Shown piece after piece: positions 25,446 through 33,233 of a stretch of 64,000 bases of DNA. Location of the stretch: positions 168,346 through 232,345 of the forward strand of contig NZ_WTUX01000010.1 in NCBI RefSeq assembly GCF_009882975.1. Direction: 5' to 3'. Each line of letters opens with the position of its first letter. Positions within the stretch are counted from its first letter, which is position 1. The notes beneath the pieces were generated by a model. It was not told where the DNA came from and made no database searches. It worked only from the letters and a program-made list of their open reading frames with translations. Origin of the DNA: Maritimibacter harenae (lineage in GTDB: Bacteria; Pseudomonadota; Alphaproteobacteria; Rhodobacterales; Rhodobacteraceae). Position numbers and translations under genes: made by a program.

Positions 25446-26726
25446 ATGGTCAAAACGAAATCCCCTCTTCTCGACGACGTGGCCGCGCAGCGCGATGCGC
25501 TGACGGCCCTGTGCCAGGATCTCATCCGCATCCCCACGCTGAACCCGCCGGGCCGCGATTACCTCGAGATCTGCGAAATGCTGGGCGACCGGCTGCGCGA
25601 CGGGGGCTGGCAGGTGGAGCTCGTGCGGGCCGAAGGGGCGCCGGGCGACAGCGACGCCCATCCGCGCTGGAACATGGTGGCGCGCTACGAGGGCGGCCGA
25701 CCCGGCGAATGCGTGCATTTCAACTCCCACCACGATGTGGTCGAGGTGGGCAACGGCTGGACGCGCGACCCGTTCGGGGGCGAGATCGCCGACGGACGCG
25801 TCTATGGCCGGGGCGCCTGCGACATGAAAGGGGGCCTCGCCGCCAGCGTGATCGCTGCCGAGACCTTCATCGCCGCGCATCCGGAGTTCAACGGCGCGAT
25901 CGAGATCTCGGCCACCGCAGACGAGGAAACCGGCGGCTACGGCGGGGTCGCCTACCTGGCCGAGCGCGGCTGGTTCGACCCGGACCGCGTCCAGCACGTC
26001 ATCATCCCCGAACCGCTCAACAAGGACCGGATCTGCCTGGGCCATCGCGGGGTGTGGTGGGCCGAGATCGAGACGAAGGGGCGGATCGCCCACGGCTCCA
26101 TGCCGTTCCTGGGCGACAGCGCGGTGCGCCACATGGGGGCGGTGCTGGCGGAGATGGAAGAGTCGCTGTTTCCGCTCCTGGCCTCCAAGCACACCGAGAT
26201 GCCCGTGGTGCCCGACGGCGCGCGCCAGTCCACCCTCAACATCAACTCGATCCACGGTGGCGAGCGCGAGCAGGACCCGAGCTACACCGGCCTGCCGGCG
26301 CCGGTCGTCCCGGACCGCTGCCGGATCGTGATCGACCGGCGTTTCCTGATCGAGGAATCCGTGGACGAGGTGAAGGCCGAGGTGCGCGCGCTCCTCGAAC
26401 GGGTGAAGGCCACGCGGCCCAGCTTCGAATACGAGGTGCGCGAGCTCTTCGAGGTGATCCCCTCGATGACCGACGAGGATGCGCCCGTCGTGCGCTCGAC
26501 CGCCGCGGCGATCGAGACGGTGCTGGGCCGCATGCCCGACTACGTGGTCAGCCCCGGCACCTACGATCAGAAGCACATCGACCGGATCGGCAAGCTCAAG
26601 AACTGCATCGCCTACGGTCCCGGCATCCTCGACCTGGCCCACCAGCCCGACGAATGGGTCGGCATCGACGACATGGTGGACAGCGCGGGCGTCATGGCGC
26701 TTGTGCTCGAGGAACTGCTGGGCTGA
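25446..26726 (+). CDS. M20 family deacylase/peptidase (ArgE/DapE-like)
   Basis: Zinc-dependent amidohydrolase of the M20 family, 426 aa, cytoplasmic. Metal ligands and base are visible: H95 and D97 in NSHHDVV, D126 in GRGACDMKGG, the catalytic E160/E161 in TADEETGGYGG, a further Glu in IIPEPLN and a C-terminal His in LDLAHQPDEW. The dimerisation lid is the HRGVWWAEIETKGRIAHGSMP region. It resembles the 'ArgE/DapE deacylase' group rather than true ArgE or DapE; substrate is an N-acyl amino acid or similar. Single gene, divergent from the AAA+ cluster and convergent with the phosphate transporter. Confidence 0.87.
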   Translation: MVKTKSPLLDDVAAQRDALTALCQDLIRIPTLNPPGRDYLEICEMLGDRLRDGGWQVELVRAEGAPGDSDAHPRWNMVARYEGGRPGECVHFNSHHDVVEVGNGWTRDPFGGEIADGRVYGRGACDMKGGLAASVIAAETFIAAHPEFNGAIEISATADEETGGYGGVAYLAERGWFDPDRVQHVIIPEPLNKDRICLGHRGVWWAEIETKGRIAHGSMPFLGDSAVRHMGAVLAEMEESLFPLLASKHTEMPVVPDGARQSTLNINSIHGGEREQDPSYTGLPAPVVPDRCRIVIDRRFLIEESVDEVKAEVRALLERVKATRPSFEYEVRELFEVIPSMTDEDAPVVRSTAAAIETVLGRMPDYVVSPGTYDQKHIDRIGKLKNCIAYGPGILDLAHQPDEWVGIDDMVDSAGVMALVLEELLG

Positions 26727-26730
26727 TTTC

Positions 26731-26816
26731 GCGGCAGCGGGCTGCCGCGACCCGTTGGGGGGAGGCCGGCCTCCCCCCAAACCCCTCTCCGAAGTATTTA
26801 CGGAACGATGAAGGGG
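26731..26816 (-). repeat. Dispersed intergenic repeat, copy 5
   Basis: On the minus strand TTCATCGTTCCGTAAATAC, then a GGGGGGAGGCC..GGCCTCCCCCC hairpin and a GCGGCAG..CTGCCGC hairpin. It fills the whole gap between the convergent M20 and PiT genes and could serve as a bidirectional terminator. Confidence 0.7.
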
Positions 26817-26817
26817 A

Positions 26818-28296
26818 TCAGGTCGCGATCACGTTCAGGATCGCGAAGATGACCCCCGACAGGAGCGCGGCCGCGGGGACCGTGATGATCCAGGCCGCGA
26901 CGATCGTCATGAAATGCGACCGGCGCACGAGCTTGCGACGGCGCCGTTCCTCTGGCGGGAGGCGGCGCGCGACCCCGTTGTTGCGCGCGTTCTGCCGGTA
27001 GCGCCGCTCGGCGTGGTATTCGCGGTAGAAGCCGACACCGAAGACGCCGCCCACGGCGATGTGGGTCGAGGAGACCGGGAGCCCCAGCCAGGAGGCGACG
27101 ATCACCGTGATCGCGGCCGACAGCGCCACGCAATAGGCGCGCATCGGGTTGAGCTTGGTGATCTGGCTGCCGACCATGCGGATCAGTTTCGGGCCGAAGA
27201 AGACGAGCCCGAAGGAGATGCCGAAGGCGCCGATGATCATCACCCAGGTCGGGATCGACACCTTGCCGGCGAATTCGCCCACCTGTTCGGCATGGACGAT
27301 TGCCGCGAGCGGGCCGACCGCATTGGCCACGTCGTTGGCGCCGTGAGCGAAGGAGAGGAGCGCGGCCGAGATCACCAGCGGCAGGCCGAAGAGGACCTTG
27401 AGCGACTTGTTGCGGTTCTCCATCCCCTCGGACTTGCGCCGGATGTAGGGGCGCGACAGCAGCGTCGCGATGACGGCGACGCCGACACCGATCGCGATGG
27501 CGGTGATCAGGTCGACCGAGATGATCCTCTTGAGCCCCTTCACGGCGAGATAGGTGGCGAAGGCGCCGGCCATGATGCCGATCAGCACCGGGACCCAGCG
27601 GCGCGCGGCGGCGAGCTTGTCGTCGACGTAGATGATGTTGGCCTTGATGAAGGCCAGGAAGCTCGCCGCGATGACGCCGCCCAGGACCGGCGAGATCACC
27701 CAGCTGGCCGCGATGGCGCTCATCGAATTCCAGTCCACGGCCGAGAACCCGGCCGCGGCGATCCCGGCGCCCATGACGCCACCCACGACCGAGTGGGTGG
27801 TGGATACGGGCGCGCCGATCCACGTGGCGAGGTTGACCCAGAGCGCCGAGGAGATCAGCGCGGCCATCATCGCCCAGACGAAGACGCGCAGGTCGGCGAC
27901 CGCGTTGGGGTCGATGATGCCCTTGGAGATCGTCGAGACCACGTCGCCGCCGGCGAGAAGCGCGCCCGCGCTTTCGCAGATCGCCGCGATCAGGATGGCC
28001 CCGCCCATCGTCAGCGCGTTGGCGCCCACCGCCGGGCCCATGTTGTTGGCCACGTCGTTGGCGCCGATGTTGAGCGCCATGTAGGCGCCGAAACCGGCCG
28101 CCGCGATCACCACGAAGCTGCCCGGCTGGAAGCCGAAGAACAGCGCCGCACCGATCCCCGCGATCACGATGAAGGCCAGCGACACCCCGAGGCCCACCAT
28201 GGGGCGCGAGACATATTGCGTGGCGCGTTCGAGTTGCCCGATCCGGTCGAGGTCCCGATCCAGTGTCTTCCACTGGTTACCGCTTTTCTCGGTCAT
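26818..28296 (-). CDS. pit: PiT family inorganic phosphate transporter
   Basis: Low-affinity phosphate (metal-phosphate/H+) symporter, 492 aa, multi-spanning inner membrane. Both halves carry the PiT duplication signature: GANDVANNMGPAVGA near residue 90-105 and GANDVANAVGPLAAI in the C-terminal half, with APVSTTHSVVGG and LPVSSTHIAVGG. A short N-terminal cytoplasmic extension precedes the first helix. No DUF47 (PhoU-like) partner gene is adjacent, unlike orfA-pit of Sinorhizobium. It lies 82 bp downstream of a Nudix gene on the same strand, with Pho-box-like repeats between them next to the start codon. Confidence 0.92.
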   Translation of the reverse strand: MTEKSGNQWKTLDRDLDRIGQLERATQYVSRPMVGLGVSLAFIVIAGIGAALFFGFQPGSFVVIAAAGFGAYMALNIGANDVANNMGPAVGANALTMGGAILIAAICESAGALLAGGDVVSTISKGIIDPNAVADLRVFVWAMMAALISSALWVNLATWIGAPVSTTHSVVGGVMGAGIAAAGFSAVDWNSMSAIAASWVISPVLGGVIAASFLAFIKANIIYVDDKLAAARRWVPVLIGIMAGAFATYLAVKGLKRIISVDLITAIAIGVGVAVIATLLSRPYIRRKSEGMENRNKSLKVLFGLPLVISAALLSFAHGANDVANAVGPLAAIVHAEQVGEFAGKVSIPTWVMIIGAFGISFGLVFFGPKLIRMVGSQITKLNPMRAYCVALSAAITVIVASWLGLPVSSTHIAVGGVFGVGFYREYHAERRYRQNARNNGVARRLPPEERRRRKLVRRSHFMTIVAAWIITVPAAALLSGVIFAILNVIAT

Positions 28297-28301
28297 CCCG
28301 G

Positions 28302-28330
28302 CTGTTACCTGCCTGTTACGTGTCCGTCAC
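28302..28330 (+). promoter_or_regulatory. Three Pho-box-like 11-bp repeats upstream of pit
   Basis: CTGTTAC (28302-28308), CTGTTAC (28313-28319) and CCGTCAC (28324-28330) recur every 11 bp, the spacing of PhoB half-sites (consensus CTGTCAT plus 4 bp). They end five bases from the pit start codon and read opposite to the gene, a placement that suits repression better than activation. PhoB binding is inferred. Confidence 0.55.
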
Positions 28331-28378
28331 AATCGCGAAGCGCCTAGCGCACGGGGCGCACGATTGCAACGCAGGCGT

Positions 28379-28837
28379 TCAGAACCGGCGCAGCAGGTCC
28401 TTGAGACCTTCTTCCTCGACCAGCTGGGCGGCCTCTTCGACCGGCAGCCAGCGCCGTTCGCGTTCGCCGGCCTCGGGAAAGTCATCGGTCACGTCGGCCA
28501 CCTCGACCGGGTAGACCTGCGTGTCGCAGGGCGTCGGGAGCCCCTCGTCGCGATCCTTGATGTAGTCGAAGGAGCCCAGGGGGGTCTCGCCCACGGACTT
28601 GGCTGTGACGCCGGCCTCTTCCCAGGCTTCCTCACGCGCGGACTCGGCCGCGGTCTTGCCCTGCATGGGCCAGCCCTTGGGCAGGATCCACCGTCCCGTG
28701 CCACGCGAGGTCACCAGGAGCACCTCCTTGCCGCCGTCGGTCTTGCGGTAGCACAGGGCCGCGACCTGGAACTTGTTGGGGCGCTTGATGAGGGGCTTGA
28801 GCACCTCGTCCCACGCCTTTGAAAAAAGGGTCGTCAT
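28379..28837 (-). CDS. Nudix hydrolase (DIPP-like)
   Basis: Pyrophosphohydrolase, 152 aa, cytoplasmic. The Nudix box lies at about 55-77 with the metal-binding REEAWEEAG. The preceding WILPKGWPMQGK and the RRWLPVEEA motif resemble diadenosine/diphosphoinositol-polyphosphate hydrolases (DIPP subgroup) more than MutT. Upstream on the same strand as the phosphate transporter gene, so the two may share a transcript and a link to phosphate metabolism. True substrate unknown. Confidence 0.85.
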   Translation of the reverse strand: MTTLFSKAWDEVLKPLIKRPNKFQVAALCYRKTDGGKEVLLVTSRGTGRWILPKGWPMQGKTAAESAREEAWEEAGVTAKSVGETPLGSFDYIKDRDEGLPTPCDTQVYPVEVADVTDDFPEAGERERRWLPVEEAAQLVEEEGLKDLLRRF

Positions 28838-28875
28838 ACGAAACCGCCTGTATTTGTTTTTTTCTTTGGGCGACC

Positions 28876-28904
28876 AACATACCGGTGAACGGTCGAAAAA
28901 TCAA
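28876..28904 (-). promoter_or_regulatory. Candidate sigma-70-type promoter for the Nudix-pit unit
   Basis: On the minus strand TTGATT (28904-28899), 17 bp, TATGTT (28881-28876), about 38 bp upstream of the Nudix start in an unusually AT-rich pocket. Spacing is ideal; both hexamers have mismatches. Confidence 0.4.
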
Positions 28905-28948
28905 ATTTTACAGGACTCCGGGCGTGTTGGCGGCCCCGGGGCAGCCTC

Positions 28949-31363
28949 TCAGCCACCGCGCCGCTTGGCGCGCAGGGTGGGCTGGGCCTCGGCCGGGTTG
29001 TCCGGCCAGGGGTGCTTGGGGTAGCGCCCGCGCATGTCCTTGCGCACGTCGTCGTAGGACGTCGCCCAGAAGGCCGGCAGGTCGGTGGTGGTCTGGACCG
29101 GGCGGCCCGCGGGCGAGAGCAGCGTGACGCGCAGGGGCGTGCGGCCCACGCGGGGGTGTTCGGTGACGCCGAACATCTCCTGCAGCCGCACCTCGATCTC
29201 GGGCACCTCGGCGCCGTAGTCGATCGGGATACGGCGCTCCATCGGCGTCGTGAAATGCGCGGGCGCGGCCCGGTCGAGGCGCTGCATCTGGTCCCAGGTG
29301 AGCATCGCGCGCAGCGCGTCGAGGATGTCGAAACGTTTCCACTCCGCCGCCGTGCGCACGCCGGCGAGATGGGGCAGGAGCCAGTCGTCGAGCGTTTCCA
29401 TGAGCGCCTCGTCCGAGAGGTCCGGCAAGTCCGGGTCGCTGTCGCGCAGGAGCGCGACGCGTGCGCGGAAACGCTGCGCGGCGGGCGAGGGGGTGAGGCC
29501 CAGCTGGCGCACGCCCTCCAGCATGGCGCGCGCGACGAGCTCGGGGTCGGCGTTCTTCCAGGCGCGGTCATCGAGCACCAGTGCCCCGAAGCGTTCCTGT
29601 TCGCGCGCCACCACGCGTCCGTCGCGTTTCGACCAGTCGCAGACCTTGTGCCAACCGATCGCGTCGCCGTGGACCGCGCGCAGTTCGCCTTCGGTCATCG
29701 CGATGGCCTGCCGGATACGGGCTTCGCGCGGGTTGCCGTCGGTGTCGGTCACGACGATCAGGCGCTCGCCGGCCAGCGGATCGCCCTCGTCCAGCATCGC
29801 GCCCTTGCCGCCCGACAGGAGGAACCGCGGCTGGTCGCCCTTGCGTCTGAGGCCCACCCGGTCGGGATAGGCGAGCGAAGCCATTTCCGCCGGGCTCATG
29901 CGCGGTCGGTCCTTCGCCAGCCGGGCGAGGCGCTTGGCTTCCGCCCGGATGCGCTCCACCGTGCCGCGGTTGGCGTTGTGGCGCGTCGGGTCGCGCAGGG
30001 CTGCGAGGCGCAGGGCGAGGTCCACGGACGCGCCGCGCGGCAGCGGGTCGCGTTCGGCCAGCAGCGCGGCGAGATCGGCGGCCCCGCGCCCCGCGCGCGT
30101 CAGCATGTGACCCAGACGGGGATGCAGCGGCAGGCGGGCCAGCGTCTTGCCGTGATCGGTGATCCGGCCCCCGTCCAGCGCGCCGAGCTCGGTCAGAAGC
30201 GTCCGTGCCTCGGTGAGCACGCCGGGATTCGGCGGCGTCAGGAAGGCGAGGTCGGCGCCATCCCCCGATCCCCAGAGCGCCAGCTCCAGCGCGAGGGGGG
30301 CGAGGTCGGCGACCTCGATCTCGGGCGGGGCGAAGGCGGGAAGTGCGCCCTCTTCGCCCCTGGTCCACATCCGGTAGCAGGTGCCGGGCGCCACGCGGCC
30401 CGCGCGGCCGCGCCGCTGTTCGGCCTCCGCGCGCGACTCCCGTTCGGTGACGAGCCGCGACATGCCCGAGCCCGGGTCGAACCGGGCCCGCCGGGCCCGG
30501 CCCGCGTCCACGACCACGCGCACGTCCTCGATCGTGAGCGAGGTTTCGGCGATCGCGGTCGCCAGCACCACCTTGCGGCCCGAAGTGGCGGGGCGGATCG
30601 CGGCGCGCTGGGCCTTCATCTCCATCGCGCCGAAGAGCATGTGGACCTGGCACTCCGCTGGCAGGTCGAGCGCGCCGGCCACCCGGCGGATCTCGCCTTC
30701 GCCCGGCAGGAAGACGAGCACGCCGCCCTCGGCCTCGGCCACCGCGCGGGTGACGAGGTCGGTGACGGCCCGGTCGAAGCGCGTCTCTTTCGGCAGCGGC
30801 CGGTCGAGCCAGATCGTCTCCACCGGGAACGCGCGCCCCTCGGAGCGGACCACGGGCGCATCATCCATGAGGGCCGCGACGGGCTCGGCATCCAGCGTCG
30901 CGGACATGACCACGAGGACGAGGTCGTCGCGCAGCGCCCCGCGCGCTTCCCAGGCGAGTGCGAGGCCCAGGTCGGCGTTGAGAGAGCGTTCGTGGAATTC
31001 GTCGAAGATCAGTGCCCCGATCCCCTCGAGCGCGGGGTCGGATTGCAGCATTCGTGTCAGGATGCCCTCGGTCACGACCTCGATCCGGGTGCCCTTGGAC
31101 ACCTTCGCCTCGCCCCGGATGCGGTAGCCGACCGTTTGACCGACCGGCTCGCCCAGGGTCTCGGCCATCCGCTCGGCCGCGGCGCGCGCGGCGAGGCGGC
31201 GGGGCTCCAGCATCACGATCCGGCCCGGCACGCGGTCGAGCATCGCGAGCGGGACGCGCGTGGTCTTGCCCGCCCCCGGGGGCGCCATCAGGACAGCGCG
31301 CCCCGCCGCTGAAATGGCGTCGAGCAGGTCTGGGATCGCGTCGTCGATGGGCAGCCGTGTCAT
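28949..31363 (-). CDS. hrpB: ATP-dependent helicase HrpB
   Basis: DEAH-box RNA helicase of the HrpB type, 804 aa, cytoplasmic. Motif I APPGAGKTT (28-36), motif II LIFDEFHERS (DEFH variant typical of HrpB), motif III VMSATLDAEP, motif VI QRRGRAGRVAPGTCYR, then HA2 and the HrpB-specific C-terminal domain (RIPIDY, PAFWATSYDDVRKDMRGRYPKHPWP). The start at 31363 puts motif I at the usual distance; an in-frame extension upstream to 31657 overlaps the DUF3108 gene in a shadow frame. Single gene; biological role of HrpB is poorly known outside a few species. Confidence 0.92.
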   Translation of the reverse strand: MTRLPIDDAIPDLLDAISAAGRAVLMAPPGAGKTTRVPLAMLDRVPGRIVMLEPRRLAARAAAERMAETLGEPVGQTVGYRIRGEAKVSKGTRIEVVTEGILTRMLQSDPALEGIGALIFDEFHERSLNADLGLALAWEARGALRDDLVLVVMSATLDAEPVAALMDDAPVVRSEGRAFPVETIWLDRPLPKETRFDRAVTDLVTRAVAEAEGGVLVFLPGEGEIRRVAGALDLPAECQVHMLFGAMEMKAQRAAIRPATSGRKVVLATAIAETSLTIEDVRVVVDAGRARRARFDPGSGMSRLVTERESRAEAEQRRGRAGRVAPGTCYRMWTRGEEGALPAFAPPEIEVADLAPLALELALWGSGDGADLAFLTPPNPGVLTEARTLLTELGALDGGRITDHGKTLARLPLHPRLGHMLTRAGRGAADLAALLAERDPLPRGASVDLALRLAALRDPTRHNANRGTVERIRAEAKRLARLAKDRPRMSPAEMASLAYPDRVGLRRKGDQPRFLLSGGKGAMLDEGDPLAGERLIVVTDTDGNPREARIRQAIAMTEGELRAVHGDAIGWHKVCDWSKRDGRVVAREQERFGALVLDDRAWKNADPELVARAMLEGVRQLGLTPSPAAQRFRARVALLRDSDPDLPDLSDEALMETLDDWLLPHLAGVRTAAEWKRFDILDALRAMLTWDQMQRLDRAAPAHFTTPMERRIPIDYGAEVPEIEVRLQEMFGVTEHPRVGRTPLRVTLLSPAGRPVQTTTDLPAFWATSYDDVRKDMRGRYPKHPWPDNPAEAQPTLRAKRRGG

Positions 31364-31404
31364 GCCCCGCGTTATCGGCGCTCGCGCCGGTGCGGGCAAG
31401 CGGG

Positions 31405-32040
31405 CTAGCGGGGGGTCAGCGTGACGGGGCCGTAATCGGTCTCGGTCTCCAGCATCGCCAGCACCAGCCGGTCGCCCCGCGCCTCGTAGGTGGCGGTGAA
31501 GGCGTGCTGCCGGGTGTCGGCCATCGCCGCGGCGGAAAAGCCGTCGACCCGGATCAGGGCCCCGCGGCAGATGACCCGTCCGCCCGCGCGCGCCGTTTCC
31601 CTCGCGACCACGTCCGTCGTGCGCGCGCCGTCGAAGATGCGCACCCGCAGGGCACATCCGGCCTCGACCGGCCGCGGTGTGAACGCGTAGACCAGCGCGG
31701 TGTTCGGATCCCAGCGGGGATCGCCTGGCGCGAAGCGGATGTTGGCGTCGCTGACGCGCGCCCCCGTGTTCATCTGCTCGGCATAGGCGACAGGCTCGGG
31801 CATGTGGCCGCGCACCGTTCCCGTGGAGCGCATGAGGAAGCGCACCCGGGCGAGGATGCCGACCACCCCGGTGGTCTGGAACTGGCTTTTGAAATCGAAC
31901 CGGCCGCCGTCGATCTCGGCATCGACATGGAGCGTGCCGACGGGGAAACCGCGCAGGGCGACGGAGAAGCCTTCGGCCCGCGCGCCCGTCGCGGCGACGG
32001 CGAGGAAGAGGGAGAGAGCGAGCAATCTGGGCACCGACAT
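31405..32040 (-). CDS. DUF3108 domain-containing exported protein
   Basis: 211 aa; signal peptide 1-22 (AVAATGARA|EG). The mature part is the beta-rich DUF3108 fold: RGFPVGTLHVDAEIDGGRFDFKSQFQTTGVVGIL, then RPVEAGCALRVRIFDGART and a C-terminal YGPVTLT motif. Periplasmic or outer-membrane-associated; function unknown. 41 bp upstream of hrpB on the same strand and divergent from the MeaB GTPase gene. The 150 bp before it is AT-richer and probably holds both promoters. Confidence 0.78.
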   Translation of the reverse strand: MSVPRLLALSLFLAVAATGARAEGFSVALRGFPVGTLHVDAEIDGGRFDFKSQFQTTGVVGILARVRFLMRSTGTVRGHMPEPVAYAEQMNTGARVSDANIRFAPGDPRWDPNTALVYAFTPRPVEAGCALRVRIFDGARTTDVVARETARAGGRVICRGALIRVDGFSAAAMADTRQHAFTATYEARGDRLVLAMLETETDYGPVTLTPR

Positions 32041-32190
32041 CAGCGACACCTCGTCATGGGAATCAGTTGAAGAAAATGTATCTGACACTCCGAATCTCAC
32101 GATCTGGCGGCCCTTGGGCAATGATGAATTGTCCCGTTGCTGGACATCATGCGGCATGCGTTGCAAGACGGTCGAAACCGGGAGGGCGCG

Positions 32191-33171
32191 ATGGACATCG
32201 AGGATCTTGCGAAACGGGTGAAGGCCGGCGAACGGCGCGCGCTCAGCCGGGCGATCACGCTGGTCGAGAGCGGCCGGGCCGATCACCGCGAGCAGGCCGT
32301 CGCGCTTCTGGAAGCCTTGAAGGACGGCGCCGGCGGCGCGATGCGCATCGGCCTCTCGGGCACCCCGGGCGTGGGCAAGTCCACTTTCATCGAGGCCTTC
32401 GGCATGTTCCTGGTGAACCGCGGGCTGCGAGTCGCCGTGCTGGCGGTGGATCCGTCTTCGGCCCGCTCCGGCGGGTCGATCCTGGGTGACAAGACCCGGA
32501 TGGAACAGCTCTCGCGCCACCCCGACGCCTTCATCCGTCCTTCCCCGAGCCAGAGCCACCTCGGCGGCGTCGCGCGCCGCACGCGGGAGGCGGCGGCGAT
32601 CTGCGAGGCGGCCGGGTTCGACGTGGTGCTGATCGAAACGGTGGGCGTCGGCCAGTCCGAGACGATGGTCGCCGAAATGTCGGATTTGTTCCTGCTTCTG
32701 CTCGCCCCGGCGGGCGGGGACGAGCTTCAAGGCGTGAAACGTGGAATCATGGAGATCGCCGACATCATCCTCGTGAACAAGGCGGACGGCGATCTGAAGG
32801 CGACTGCCACGCGCACCTGTGCCGATTATTCCGGCGCACTGAAGCTCCTGCGCAAGCGCCCGCAGGACCCGGAGGGCTACCCCAAGGCGATGACGGTTTC
32901 GGCGGTCACGCAGGACGGGCTCGAGGATGCGTGGGAGGCGATGGTCGCGCTCTCCGACTGGCGCAAGGAAACCGGCCACTGGGAGGCGCGGCGCGCCGCA
33001 CAGGCCCGCCATTGGTTCAACGACCACCTGCGCGCCGGGCTCCTGGCCCGGCTCGAGGAAGACCCCGCAATCCGCGATCTCGTGCGCCGGCGCGGCGAAG
33101 AGGTGGAGGCGGGAACGATCTCGCCCACCGCCGCCGCGGACGAGGTTCTGGACGCCCTGCGCGGCGCCTGA
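32191..33171 (+). CDS. meaB: MeaB/ArgK-type G-protein chaperone of methylmalonyl-CoA mutase
   Basis: GTPase that loads and protects the B12-dependent methylmalonyl-CoA mutase; 326 aa, cytoplasmic. P-loop GTPGVGKST (57-65), LAVDPSSARSGGSILGDKTRM, switch-type DVVLIETVGVGQSE, and base-recognition NKADGD, all diagnostic of MeaB. GGGAGGG stands five bases before the ATG at 32191. The mutase gene is not in the window. The cobalamin genes cobU and cobC-like at 48 kb are functionally related but not linked. Confidence 0.92.
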   Translation: MDIEDLAKRVKAGERRALSRAITLVESGRADHREQAVALLEALKDGAGGAMRIGLSGTPGVGKSTFIEAFGMFLVNRGLRVAVLAVDPSSARSGGSILGDKTRMEQLSRHPDAFIRPSPSQSHLGGVARRTREAAAICEAAGFDVVLIETVGVGQSETMVAEMSDLFLLLLAPAGGDELQGVKRGIMEIADIILVNKADGDLKATATRTCADYSGALKLLRKRPQDPEGYPKAMTVSAVTQDGLEDAWEAMVALSDWRKETGHWEARRAAQARHWFNDHLRAGLLARLEEDPAIRDLVRRRGEEVEAGTISPTAAADEVLDALRGA

Positions 33172-33233
33172 ACGTCCCCGGGTCACGGCGCGGTGACTTG
33201 GCCTTTGTGCCGGGCGCGCCTAGTTAGGTGGGG

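Noticed and set aside
29012..31312. 766-residue plus-strand open frame
   Set aside because: Antisense to hrpB, which has all helicase motifs.
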